From Dyella acidiphila (GTDB taxonomy: Bacteria > Pseudomonadota > Gammaproteobacteria > Xanthomonadales > Rhodanobacteraceae): a DNA stretch of 64,000 nt. The notes under the pieces were generated by a model, which did no database searches, was not told the DNA's origin, and was given only the letters and a program-made list of their open reading frames with translations. A program made the position numbers and the translations under genes. The stretch spans positions 682,001 to 746,000 of the forward strand of contig NZ_JACZZA010000001.1 in assembly GCF_014863405.1 (NCBI RefSeq). The letters are read 5' to 3'. Shown here piece by piece: positions 36,668-45,648 of this stretch; position 1 is the stretch's first letter, and the number at the start of each line of letters is the position of its first letter.

Positions 36668-37374
36668 TATCTAATTCCCCAGGAATTGGAGACGAACGAC
36701 CCCGATGAGGTCGCACGTACCCCATAACAGTAAAGTCGCGCTCAAACACGACGCCGTTGTATCGATAGAGATTTGCCCAGCGATTCCTCGAGCCTCGGCG
36801 TACTGCTGCTCCCCCTACCTCCCGTTGCAGGCAGTGCCGACGTAACACTCGAACGATGCGCAGCCCCTGGTGCAAGGCATCGCCGCGGAATCATTCGCCG
36901 TGTGCTCCCTACGGCGAATGCGATCGAAAGTATCTGTCGAATAATTCTGCGTCAAGGCGCGACGATAGAACCGAATCGCAGGAACTCATGCCGCAAACGC
37001 GCACTAAAAACGCTTGTTCGATTCACAAAAATTAATGCGCAAACAGTGGCGCATGAACTTGCATGTTGTTATCGATAGCAGAGTTAGCGCGCACTTGCGT
37101 GTCGCTGTCGCCGCACGATGAAGTGCCTTGCCGGCGCCTACTTATGCTGTCCACAGGGTGTGAACGTGAAATCTGTTTCACGCAAAATGTTTCGATAAAG
37201 CGCCGCATGAGATATCAATGCAGCGCGCCAAAAGTTGCTGCAGTTCACATCGCGCATGCGCATCGGCACGTGCATGTGCACGCCGCGCTTTCACATTTGC
37301 ACGATTCAAAAATGCGGCAGTCGCACGCACATGCCGCGAAAAATGCATGAATGGTTGCTGACGCAACGACTGTG
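36668..37374. other. Long A/T-richer gene-free region upstream of the sedolisin gene
   Basis: About 700 bp, visibly richer in A/T than its surroundings, with only short frames lacking ribosome sites and the local codon bias. It contains a perfect inverted repeat CGTGAAA-TCTG-TTTCACG (37165-37182) and a stretch around 37240-37345 rich in GCA/TGC/CAC words. It is probably the control region of the protease and perhaps a small-RNA locus, but no defined RNA was recognised. Confidence 0.5.
37165..37182. promoter_or_regulatory. Inverted repeat, possible operator
   Basis: CGTGAAA and TTTCACG arms (7 bp, perfect) around TCTG. It lies in the gene-free region between the sedolisin and ArsR genes. Confidence 0.35.
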
Positions 37375-38073
37375 TCAGTCGTCGAGGCGCACGCCAAGCT
37401 CGGCAAGTCGACGCAATCCATCCGGTGTCGGCAGCAAAGCACGATTGCGTTGTGCGCGACGCAACCAGCCGGCTTCCAGCATGGCGCTGGTCATGGCGAC
37501 ACCCAGCGGGCCACCTACATGCAGGCGGCGCTCGGTCCAGTCCAGGCAACCGCGGCCGCGCAATTGCAGGAGTTGCCGCGTCGATGCCGGTTGCCAGCCG
37601 GCACGCACCAGGGCATCGGCTGCGTCCTCGTCCAGGCTGATGCCATCGCTGCCGGCCTGCAGCCAGCCGCGTTGCAGCCATGCTTCGCAGAGCACCACGC
37701 CCAGTTGCCCGGCCAGATGCCGATAGCACGTGCGTGCACGGCACAGTGCTGCATCGCGCACTGCCGTCGTCGACGCCTTGCGTGTCACTTGCGGCAAGGC
37801 CATCGCTTCCAGCCACGCCGCCACATCGTCGTTGGCCAGACGGAAATAGCGGTGCCGACCCTGTTCGTGCAGACCCAGCAATCCGCCATCCAGCAAGCGC
37901 TTCAGATGCGCGCTGGCGGTGGCGGCACTGACGCCGGCGATGCGCGCCAGTTCGCCAGCCGGGCGGGTGGTGCCGTCCATCAGCGCCAGCAGGATCGCCG
38001 CGCGCGCCGGCTCCGCCAGCAAGCTGCCCAGCTCGGCGAGTTGATAGCGATTGAGGGGACTGGCTTCCGTCAT
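37375..38073 (-). CDS. ArsR-family winged-helix regulator
   Basis: 232 residues. The N-terminal ~95 residues form an ArsR-type winged helix (ARAAILLALMDGTTRPAGELARIAGVSAATASAHLKRLLDGGLL, HRYFRLA). The long C-terminal part has a His/Cys-containing stretch (CRARTCYRHLAGQLGVVLCEAW), as in the larger ArsR/SmtB-like regulators of this group. The ligand is not predictable. It lies 56 bp downstream of, and in the same direction as, the LysR gene. Confidence 0.85.
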   Translation of the reverse strand: MTEASPLNRYQLAELGSLLAEPARAAILLALMDGTTRPAGELARIAGVSAATASAHLKRLLDGGLLGLHEQGRHRYFRLANDDVAAWLEAMALPQVTRKASTTAVRDAALCRARTCYRHLAGQLGVVLCEAWLQRGWLQAGSDGISLDEDAADALVRAGWQPASTRQLLQLRGRGCLDWTERRLHVGGPLGVAMTSAMLEAGWLRRAQRNRALLPTPDGLRRLAELGVRLDD

Positions 38074-38129
38074 GCGGGCAGTCTAACCGTGGGTTCCGGC
38101 AGACGTTTCGCTACGGGGCGAAATGTCGT

Positions 38130-39062
38130 CTATGCATCGCGCCTGGGCGGCCGCCTGGCTGGCCGCGGGGCCGGCGACTTGGCGTAGTCGGCCATGGCGA
38201 TGCACAGATGATCGTAAAGCGCACGCACGCGCAAGCTGCGCCGCTGGTCTTCATGCATGACCAGCCAGGTATCCATCTGCAAAGTGAATTCCGGCAGCAG
38301 TGGCACCAGCGACGCATCGCGGCTGGCCAAGCCTGCCTGGCAGATGCCGATGCCATAGCCGGCGCGAATCGCAGCCAGCGCGGCCAGATCGCTGTCGGTG
38401 CGCAGCGCAAAATATTCGCGCGCATACGGTAGCCCGGCCGGACGCATGGCGCGGATATACGCCGTTTCATGATCGAAACCGATCAACGCATGGCCGATCA
38501 ATTCGTCCACGCTGCGCGGGCGCCCGTTCGCGGCGAGATAGCGTTTGTGGGCAAAGTAGCCCAGGGCGATCTTGCCGATATGGCGCGCGACCAGCGCATC
38601 CTGGGTCGGGCGCGCCATGCGCACGGCGATGTCGGCGTCGCGCCGCAGCAGATCTTCGGCCCGATTGGACAGCGACAGCTCGATCACGATGCCCGGATGC
38701 TGCTGGCGAAACGCGGCCAGCATCGGCGGCAGCACTTCCGCACCGATCACCTCGCTGGCCGTGACGCGCACGACTCCCGCAATCGCCGCCTGCCGGCTGG
38801 TGGCGGCACGCCGCAGCGCTGCCGAGGCGGAGGCCATCGCCTGCGCATGCGGCACCAGGTCCTGGGCCAGGTCGGTGGCGGCCAGCCCCTGCTGCGAACG
38901 CGCGAACAAGGAAACGCCCAGCGTTTCTTCCAGCTCGCGGATATGCCGCCCCAGGCTCGGCTGGGTCATGCCCAGGCTGCGGGCGGCGGCGGACAGGCTG
39001 CCCTCGCGCATTACCGCGAGAAAGGAGCGGTACAACTGCCAGTCGGGCTCGGCCTTTGCCAT
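38130..39062 (-). CDS. LysR-family transcriptional regulator
   Basis: 310 residues with the LysR helix-turn-helix at the N-terminus (SLSAAARSLGMTQPSLGRHIRELEETLGVSLFAR) and a periplasmic-binding-like effector domain. It is divergent from the epimerase-like gene across a 91-bp spacer, so it probably controls that gene. A palindrome ATACA-TATC-TGTAT overlaps its own start codon, consistent with autorepression. Confidence 0.9.
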   Translation of the reverse strand: MAKAEPDWQLYRSFLAVMREGSLSAAARSLGMTQPSLGRHIRELEETLGVSLFARSQQGLAATDLAQDLVPHAQAMASASAALRRAATSRQAAIAGVVRVTASEVIGAEVLPPMLAAFRQQHPGIVIELSLSNRAEDLLRRDADIAVRMARPTQDALVARHIGKIALGYFAHKRYLAANGRPRSVDELIGHALIGFDHETAYIRAMRPAGLPYAREYFALRTDSDLAALAAIRAGYGIGICQAGLASRDASLVPLLPEFTLQMDTWLVMHEDQRRSLRVRALYDHLCIAMADYAKSPAPRPARRPPRRDA

Positions 39063-39074
39063 ACATATCTGTAT
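39061..39074. promoter_or_regulatory. Candidate LysR-type binding palindrome
   Basis: ATACA-TATC-TGTAT, perfect 5-bp arms, overlapping the LysR ATG in the divergent spacer. It fits the T-N11-A style of LysR sites. Confidence 0.4.
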
Positions 39075-39153
39075 AGCAGATCTACGTTATTCAGCAATTT
39101 TCATTTATCCAGGGCAAGCCCAGACTGGCGCCATCCCAAGCGAGGAAACAGCC

Positions 39154-40137
39154 ATGAATACGACGAAAATTGCCCTGGTGATCGGCGCCAACGGCGGCAT
39201 TGGCCGCGAGACCTGCCTGGCCTTGCGGCACCATGGCTGGCAGGTGCGCGCCCTGGTACGCCAGCCACCGGCCGATCCCAACCAGGACGGCCTGAGCTGG
39301 ATCAAGGGCGACGCCATGCAGGCAGCCGATGTACTGGCCGCAAGCCAAGGCGCCAGCGTGATCGTGCATGCGGTCAATCCGCCCGGCTATCGCGGCTGGG
39401 AAACCCTGGTGCTGCCGATGCTGGACAACACCATCGCTGCCGCCAAGGCCAACCATGCCCGCATCGTGCTGCCAGGCACGGTCTACAACTATGGCCCGGA
39501 TGCCTTCCCCCTGCTGCGCGAGGATTCGCCGCAACATCCGTCCACCCGCAAGGGCGAGATCCGCGTGGAAATGGAACGCAGGCTCGCCGATGCCAGCAAG
39601 CACGGCGTGCGTACCTTGATCCTGCGCTGCGGCGACTTTATCGGACCGCACGCCGGCAACACCTGGTTTTCGCAAGGCCTGCTCAAGGCCGGCAGCCCGG
39701 TGAAGACGCTAAGCTATCCCGGCGACTATGCCATCGGCCATGCATGGGCCTACTTGCCGGATGTGGCACAGACCATCGCGCGCCTGCTCGAGCGCGAGCA
39801 GTCATTGCGCGACTTCGACAGCTTCAACTTCGGCGGCTACTGGCTGGACGGCCAGCAAATGCTCGATGCCGTGCGGCACGCGACTCATAATCCGGCGATC
39901 GCCGCGGGCCGCTTTCAGTGGTGGCTGACTGCTTTGCTGGCACCGTTCATGGAAACACTGCGCGAACTGCGCAAGATGCGCTACCTGTGGCAATCGCCGG
40001 TGCAACTGGACGACCGCAAGCTGCTGGCATTCTTCGACGGCCGTCCGTACACGACGCCGCTGGAACAGGCGCTGCACACCACGCTCTCGGCGATCGGATG
40101 TGTCTCATCGCAACCGACTGCTGCAGCCCACGCTTAA
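39154..40137 (+). CDS. NAD(P)-dependent epimerase/dehydratase-like protein
   Basis: 327 residues, an extended short-chain dehydrogenase fold. The nucleotide motif GANGGIG (residues 11-17) starts the Rossmann fold, and LPGTVYNYGPDA matches the Ser/Thr-x-Tyr catalytic region but without a clear YxxxK. NAD-dependent sugar epimerases and NmrA-like sensors share this shape. AGGA precedes the ATG. The divergent LysR gene is its likely regulator. Confidence 0.78.
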   Translation: MNTTKIALVIGANGGIGRETCLALRHHGWQVRALVRQPPADPNQDGLSWIKGDAMQAADVLAASQGASVIVHAVNPPGYRGWETLVLPMLDNTIAAAKANHARIVLPGTVYNYGPDAFPLLREDSPQHPSTRKGEIRVEMERRLADASKHGVRTLILRCGDFIGPHAGNTWFSQGLLKAGSPVKTLSYPGDYAIGHAWAYLPDVAQTIARLLEREQSLRDFDSFNFGGYWLDGQQMLDAVRHATHNPAIAAGRFQWWLTALLAPFMETLRELRKMRYLWQSPVQLDDRKLLAFFDGRPYTTPLEQALHTTLSAIGCVSSQPTAAAHA

Positions 40138-40272
40138 ATAGATGCATTGCGCATGGCCATCGCCGTGGAGCGTGCATGGATAGTTGTTCTCAATTGCGTC
40201 GATAACAACAAACAATTTCATGCGCACTGGCCGCTCCTATACGGCCAGCTCACTCACCACGGAGCGCGCGCC

Positions 40273-40608
40273 ATGAACAAGGCTGCCAGTGGAAAGGCGA
40301 TTACCGCGCAGCGCAAACCCATGCATGCACAGGCGGCGCTTGGAATCATATTGGCCGGCACCTCACTGCAGGCAACGCTCTGTGCGCAAGTAAGCGGCAC
40401 GATTCATTTTCAGGGTGCCATCGTGGAAGCCGCGCCGAATGTTTTCGCATTGCCGCTCGCCGCGCTGGAGCCGGCGCATCACGATCGCTATGTCGTGGAG
40501 CGAGCTCCGCTCAGGCAGATCAGTCAAGTTTTACGTGTGGAGTTGCTGGATGACTACGCCGAGTGTGCGGCGGACACCGCAGTACTGGTCACGATCTCGC
40601 TGAATTGA
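40273..40608 (+). CDS. Small secreted pilin-like protein (second copy type)
   Basis: 111 residues. A signal-like segment (HAQAALGIILAGTSLQATLCAQ) is followed by VSGTIHFQGAIVEAAPNV, the same G-x-I-x-F-x-GAIVE motif as in the protein at 18046-18426, but without its Cys. A single Cys occurs later (YAECAADT), and the end is VLVTISLN, a pilin-like last strand. GGAG lies 8 bases before the ATG at 40273. There is no pilus operon beside it. Function unknown. Confidence 0.65.
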   Translation: MNKAASGKAITAQRKPMHAQAALGIILAGTSLQATLCAQVSGTIHFQGAIVEAAPNVFALPLAALEPAHHDRYVVERAPLRQISQVLRVELLDDYAECAADTAVLVTISLN

Positions 40609-40618
40609 AAGCCACGCT

Positions 40619-43123
40619 CTATGTGCCGCGTGGCTTCGCGCGGTGCGTAGGCGTCGCTGTCCACGGATCGTCCGGCCAGGGGTGCTTGGGATAACGCCCC
40701 TTCAGTTCCTTTTTCACTTCCGGATAGGTGCGTTCCCAGAAGCCTTTCAGATCTTGCGTAACCTGGATCGGCCGGCCCGCCGGCGAGAGCAGATGCAAGG
40801 TGACCGGAATGCGGCCGCCGGCCACCCGTGGCGTGTCGACCAGACCGAACAGCTCCTGCAGCTTCACGGCCAGCACCGGCGCTTCGCCCGGGATGTATTC
40901 CAGCCGGCGCACCTGCCCGCTCGGCACCGTCAGGCTGTCCGGCGCTTGCGCATCGAGCTGTCGGCGCTGCTCGTAGTCGAACAATGCCGCCAGCGCCTGC
41001 GAAAGATCTTCGGCCGACAGGGCATCGAGCTTGCGTTTGTTCTGCAGATACGGGGCGAGCCAATGCTCCAGCGTATCGAGCAGCTGCGTATCGGATACAT
41101 CGGGCAAGCCGAGCTCGGGCATCCAGCTGCGCAGCGACTGCATGCGCAGACGCAAACGGCTGGCAGTATCGCTCCAGGGCAACGCATCGAGGCCGCGCGC
41201 ACGAATCGCCGACAACAAGGCCGGCACCGCATCATCGGCCTGCACCGGTACGCTGCGGCGTTCCAGCACGATCGCGCCGAACCGCCGTTCCTCGAACGCC
41301 TCCACCGCAGCACGCTCTTCGTTCCAGCGCACATGACGGCCACGCTGGAATTGCTGCGGATAATCCTGTTCCAGTACGCGCGGATCGAGCGGTGCGGCGG
41401 AGAGCACCAGGCTGTCGCGCGCTTCGTGGCGCAGGTCCAGCACGACCAGCCACGGTTCGCCCATCAGCGCGGTCTGCTCATGCAGGCGCGCACCGCGTCC
41501 ATTGGCCAGGGTGTAGCGCAGTGGATTGCTCTCGTCCTGGCGCGCAATGCGATCGGGGAAGGCATGCAGCAGCAAATCGCCCACGGCATGACTATGCGGC
41601 ACGCCGCTGGCGGCGCTGCGTACATCCAGGCGACGGCGCCAGCCCTTGCTGGCTTGTTCGATGGCGGCGAGTGCACCGGCATCCGCGCCGCCGTGAAAGC
41701 CGGTGGCGCTGCGCCGGTCGCGCCAGGCGTGCAGTGCATGCACGCGCACGCGGAAGTCGTCGCTGCGCGATTGCTCGCCGCGCAAAGGCGAGCGTGCGTC
41801 CATCAGCGCCAGCAGATCGGCGATCAGCGCATGCAGTGTTTCCGGCGCACGGATCGCTGCCGCCGCCAGGCGCGCGGTTGCGCCGAGTTCCAGCATGCGG
41901 CGGCCCAGGGCGGTGATGCGCTGCTGCGCATCGAGGGCGCCCAGGCGCGCCAGCAATTCACGCGCCTGCGCCATGGCCCCGGCCGGCGGCGCGTCCAGCC
42001 ACGGCAATTGCGCGCTGCCCCAGGCGGCCAGTTCGAGCGCAAGGCCGGACAATTCCGCTTGCATGATCTCCGCCGTGCGCGCGGGATCCAGCCGGCGGCT
42101 CTGTGGCCACAGGCGATAGGCAACGCCTTCTGCAACGCGGCCGGCGCGACCGGCGCGCTGGTCGGCCGAGGCCTGCGAAATCGTCACCGTTTCCAGGCGC
42201 GTAAAGCCGCTGTTGGGGTCGAAGCGCGGTTCGCGCGCGAGCCCGCTGTCGATCACTGCGCGGATGCCCGGCAGCGTGACACTGGATTCGGCCACATTGG
42301 TGGCCAGCACGATTCGCCGCATGCCTGCTTCCGCCGGCGCCAGCGCGAGCTGCTGTTCGGCCAGCGACAGCTCGCCGTGCAAGGCGACGACATCTACATC
42401 GTCGCGTTGCAGCGTCTGCAGCAATACGCTCTGGGCACGTGCGATTTCCCGCCGGCCCGGCAGAAAGGCCAGCACGTCGCCGCTGTTTTCCTCCAGCGCC
42501 TGGCGCATCACCCGTGCCAGCTGGTGCTCCACCGTTTCCTGGGCGCGCGCAGGCGGATAGTCGATGCGGACCGGAAAGCTGCGTCCGGGACTGCTGATAC
42601 GCGGTGCATCCAGCCATTGCGCAATACGTTCGCCATCCAGCGTGGCCGACATCACCAGAATGCGTAGGTCGGGCCGCAGCGTGGCCTGGATATCCAGCGC
42701 CAGCGCCGCACCCAGATCGCCGGCCAGATGCCGCTCGTGGAATTCGTCGAACAGGATCGCGCCGATGCCGCTGAGCTCGGGATCGTCCTGGATCAGCCGC
42801 GTAAGAATGCCTTCGGTGACCACTTCGATCCGCGTGGCCGCACTCACCTTCGATTCGAAGCGGATGCGGTACCCGACCGTCTGCCCGACTGCCTCCCCCA
42901 ATTGCTGGGCCATGAACTGCGCCGCAGCGCGTGCAGCAATGCGGCGCGGCTCCAGCATCACGATCTTCTTCCCCGCCAGCCATGCTTCATCGCGCAGTGC
43001 CAGCGGCACCTGGGTGGTCTTGCCGGCGCCCGGCGGCGCTTCCAGCACCAAGCGCGGCTGCGCGGCCAACGCCGCGCAGATCTCGGGTAATAACGGGGCA
43101 ATCGGAAACATCGGCGCGGTCAT
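40619..43123 (-). CDS. hrpB: ATP-dependent helicase HrpB
   Basis: 834 residues. DEAH-type helicase with Walker A APPGAGKT (29-36), the DEFH box (126-129, replacing DEAH), SATLDG, and the C-terminal HrpB-specific domain ending in the basic KGRYPKHPWPDDPW. The family is widespread in proteobacteria; its cellular role is not well defined. The start ATG is followed closely by the helicase core, so it is complete. Confidence 0.93.
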   Translation of the reverse strand: MTAPMFPIAPLLPEICAALAAQPRLVLEAPPGAGKTTQVPLALRDEAWLAGKKIVMLEPRRIAARAAAQFMAQQLGEAVGQTVGYRIRFESKVSAATRIEVVTEGILTRLIQDDPELSGIGAILFDEFHERHLAGDLGAALALDIQATLRPDLRILVMSATLDGERIAQWLDAPRISSPGRSFPVRIDYPPARAQETVEHQLARVMRQALEENSGDVLAFLPGRREIARAQSVLLQTLQRDDVDVVALHGELSLAEQQLALAPAEAGMRRIVLATNVAESSVTLPGIRAVIDSGLAREPRFDPNSGFTRLETVTISQASADQRAGRAGRVAEGVAYRLWPQSRRLDPARTAEIMQAELSGLALELAAWGSAQLPWLDAPPAGAMAQARELLARLGALDAQQRITALGRRMLELGATARLAAAAIRAPETLHALIADLLALMDARSPLRGEQSRSDDFRVRVHALHAWRDRRSATGFHGGADAGALAAIEQASKGWRRRLDVRSAASGVPHSHAVGDLLLHAFPDRIARQDESNPLRYTLANGRGARLHEQTALMGEPWLVVLDLRHEARDSLVLSAAPLDPRVLEQDYPQQFQRGRHVRWNEERAAVEAFEERRFGAIVLERRSVPVQADDAVPALLSAIRARGLDALPWSDTASRLRLRMQSLRSWMPELGLPDVSDTQLLDTLEHWLAPYLQNKRKLDALSAEDLSQALAALFDYEQRRQLDAQAPDSLTVPSGQVRRLEYIPGEAPVLAVKLQELFGLVDTPRVAGGRIPVTLHLLSPAGRPIQVTQDLKGFWERTYPEVKKELKGRYPKHPWPDDPWTATPTHRAKPRGT

Positions 43124-43164
43124 GCGCGCGATGATAATGGCGCCACGCGGCTTAGCCCACCGAG

Positions 43165-43198
43165 CTCATGCATGCCTTGCGTGGAAGGCATGCATGAG
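43165..43198. repeat. Perfect 14-bp hairpin between xpsD and hrpB
   Basis: CTCATGCATGCCTT (43165-43178) and its exact complement (43185-43198) with a 6-base loop. It lies after the xpsD stop, without a T-run. It may end or protect the long xps mRNA, or separate it from hrpB. Confidence 0.7.
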
Positions 43199-43206
43199 CG
43201 GCGCGA

Positions 43207-45645
43207 CTACTGCCGGATCGGCGTGGTGGTGGTCGCCGTCGGCGTGGTAGCGGTGGGTTCCGGACGTGCACGCAGCGGCGCCAGCGATTCGAAGCCGTTC
43301 TGGTAATCGTCGGTGATCTGCTTGGCTTCCTCGCTGTTGGTAATCACGCGCGGCGTGATCAGCACCAGCAGCTCGGTGCGGTTCTTGGACTTGCCGGTGG
43401 AACCGAACAACTTGCCGAGCACCGGAATATCGCTCAGGAACGGCACGCCCTGACCGGCATCGGAATTGATCTGCTGGATCAGGCCGCCGAGCAGCACCGT
43501 CTGGCCGTTCTGCACACCCAGCTGGGTAGCGATCTGGCGCTGCTGGATGGTGAAGTTGCCCTGGCTGTTGGCGGCACCACTGGTGGAGCTCACCTGCTGG
43601 TCGATATTGAGATAGATCAGGCCGCCCGGATTCACGCGCGGCTGCACATCCAGAATGATGCCGGTGGGAATGTATTCCACCTGGCCTACCGTAGTTCCGG
43701 TGGTGGTGGTGGTGCCGCCCAGGCCGGTGTAGTAGGTCTGGTTCACCGGAATCTGATCGCCCACCTGGATATGCGCAACCTGGTTGTTGAGCACCACCAG
43801 CGAGGGCGCCGACAGCGTCTTGGTGTTCTGGCTGCTTTCCAGCGCGTTGATGGCGACCTGGAACTTGCCGTTCGAACTGAGGAAGGAATAGAAGAACGGC
43901 TGGCCGCTATAGCTGGTGCTGGCGGTCGAATTGTCGCCGATGCCGCCGCCCAGGCCGATCATGCGATGCGCATACGGATTGCCCGGCGTATAGCCGCCGC
44001 TGGAATTGGTCGAACCACCGGCCAAGCCTTGCAGATACCACTGCACGCCGTATTGAAGATCGCCGACCAGATCCACTTCGAACACGCGCGTCTCGATCTG
44101 CACCTGCAGCGGCGGCACGTCGAGCTGCTTGATGGCGCCGAGAATTTCTTCCCATTGCGCCGGACGCGAACGCACCAGCAACTGGTTATTGGCATCCACC
44201 GAGCTGATGCGGATGCTGCCGTCCTTGGAACTGTAGCCCTGGTCCTGGTTGTTGTTGCTGGACAGGCCGCCATTCATGCCGACGCCATTGACGCCGGTGC
44301 TGCCACCGATGCCCCCGGTCGAGGAGCTGCCGAACGAGCTGCCGGTGCCGGTCGAAGAACTGCCGAACGAGCTGCTGCCGCCGATGCCGCTGCTGCTGCC
44401 CAGGCCGCTGGACAGACCGCCGCTGGTGGAGCTGCCGAAACTGCCGGCCGTGCTGCCCATGCCACTGCTCGAACCGGATGCGTTGTTGCCGATGCCCAGG
44501 GTGGTGGAGCCACCCGCGCCCGGCGCCACGCCGCCGCCGTGATCGCTGCTGCCGTTGCCGGCGTTGTCGGTATAGATCTGCGCCAGATAGTGCGCCAGAT
44601 CCGATGCATTGATGTTGCGCACGTCGTAGACGTACAGCTGCGGTTCGTTGCCGCCGCCGAGATCGATCTTGGCGATCCAGTTGCCCACTTCGCTGAGGTA
44701 ATTGGGCTGCGTGCTGATCACCACCAGCGCATTGGTGCGCTTGATCGGGATGAAGCGCAGCATGCCGGCCAGCGGCGTATCGCCCTTGGCGCCGAACATG
44801 CTGTCCAGCTGCGGCATCAGGTCGTCGACCGTGGCGTGCTGCAGGTTGAACACGCCCACCGACATGCCGCGCAGCCAGTCGACGTCGAAGGTGCGCACGG
44901 TGCGGTCGTAGTTGTCCAGCTCATCCGGCGTGCCGGACACCACGATCACGTTGCGCGCATTGTCGACCAGCAGAATCGAATCGGCGCGCGCAAACGGCTT
45001 GAGCAGTTTCTGCATCTGGTCGGCGGCGATGTAATGCAGCGGGAACAGGCGCGCCTGCATGCCGCCGGCCGGCGCCGCAGCGCCGAGGCTCGGCGCGACG
45101 TTGCCCTGCACGGCATCCTTTTCCGGCATCACCACGTAGCGGCCGTTGGTCTTGATCAGTGCGTTATGCGTCCACGACAGCAGCGTCTCCAGGATCGGCA
45201 TCGCCTGGCTGCTGTCGACCGGCTCGGAAGTGGAGAACGAAATATTGCCCTGCACGCCGGGCACGATGGTGTAGTTCTGCTGCAGCAGGTCGCCCAGGAT
45301 CGCCTTGACTACCGCCTGCACCGGCTGGTTTTCGAAATTGAACGTTACCGCGCCGCTACCGGTAGCGGCCGGCCGCGATTTGGCCAGCGCGGTGGGCTGC
45401 ACGAATTTGCCGGTGCCGGTGGCAATGCTGGCGACGGCAGGCGCCTCCGCCACATTGCCCAGATTGCTGTTCAGCGCCTGCGGCTGTGGGGCCGGCTTTT
45501 CGGTGCCGGCCACCGCTTCGCGTTCCAGCGTGAGGTCGGATGGCGCCGGCTTGTTGGTGGCGCAACCGCACAGGAAAACCGCCAGCGCGATGGCGCCGAT
45601 TCGCAAATCCTTGCGTCGATGAAATGGCATGCGCACGTGTGACAT
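43207..45645 (-). CDS. gspD: Type II secretion secretin (XpsD/GspD)
   Basis: 812 residues. N-terminal signal with LCGC (Cys28) as a probable lipoprotein site, then N0-N3 domains and the secretin domain (VQIETRVFEVDL, VPFLSDIPVLGKLFGSTGKSKNRTELLVLITPRVI). The secretin is the outer-membrane gate through which folded exoproteins leave. In the N3 domain a ~100-residue Gly/Ser-rich insert (about residues 369-470) interrupts the fold, longer than usual. It is the last gene of the xps operon, three bases after xpsN. Confidence 0.96.
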   Translation of the reverse strand: MSHVRMPFHRRKDLRIGAIALAVFLCGCATNKPAPSDLTLEREAVAGTEKPAPQPQALNSNLGNVAEAPAVASIATGTGKFVQPTALAKSRPAATGSGAVTFNFENQPVQAVVKAILGDLLQQNYTIVPGVQGNISFSTSEPVDSSQAMPILETLLSWTHNALIKTNGRYVVMPEKDAVQGNVAPSLGAAAPAGGMQARLFPLHYIAADQMQKLLKPFARADSILLVDNARNVIVVSGTPDELDNYDRTVRTFDVDWLRGMSVGVFNLQHATVDDLMPQLDSMFGAKGDTPLAGMLRFIPIKRTNALVVISTQPNYLSEVGNWIAKIDLGGGNEPQLYVYDVRNINASDLAHYLAQIYTDNAGNGSSDHGGGVAPGAGGSTTLGIGNNASGSSSGMGSTAGSFGSSTSGGLSSGLGSSSGIGGSSSFGSSSTGTGSSFGSSSTGGIGGSTGVNGVGMNGGLSSNNNQDQGYSSKDGSIRISSVDANNQLLVRSRPAQWEEILGAIKQLDVPPLQVQIETRVFEVDLVGDLQYGVQWYLQGLAGGSTNSSGGYTPGNPYAHRMIGLGGGIGDNSTASTSYSGQPFFYSFLSSNGKFQVAINALESSQNTKTLSAPSLVVLNNQVAHIQVGDQIPVNQTYYTGLGGTTTTTGTTVGQVEYIPTGIILDVQPRVNPGGLIYLNIDQQVSSTSGAANSQGNFTIQQRQIATQLGVQNGQTVLLGGLIQQINSDAGQGVPFLSDIPVLGKLFGSTGKSKNRTELLVLITPRVITNSEEAKQITDDYQNGFESLAPLRARPEPTATTPTATTTTPIRQ

Positions 45646-45648
45646 GAA

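Noticed and set aside
33827-36727. A 966-codon plus-strand frame over the sedolisin
   Set aside because: It is a shadow of the protease gene, which has all catalytic residues in the other strand.
36773-37350. Short plus-strand frames in the long gap
   Set aside because: No ribosome site, atypical codon use and no recognisable motif.
44233-44541. Repetitive DNA resembling a tandem array
   Set aside because: It is the Gly/Ser-rich coding insert of xpsD, with irregular units and no CRISPR-like spacing.
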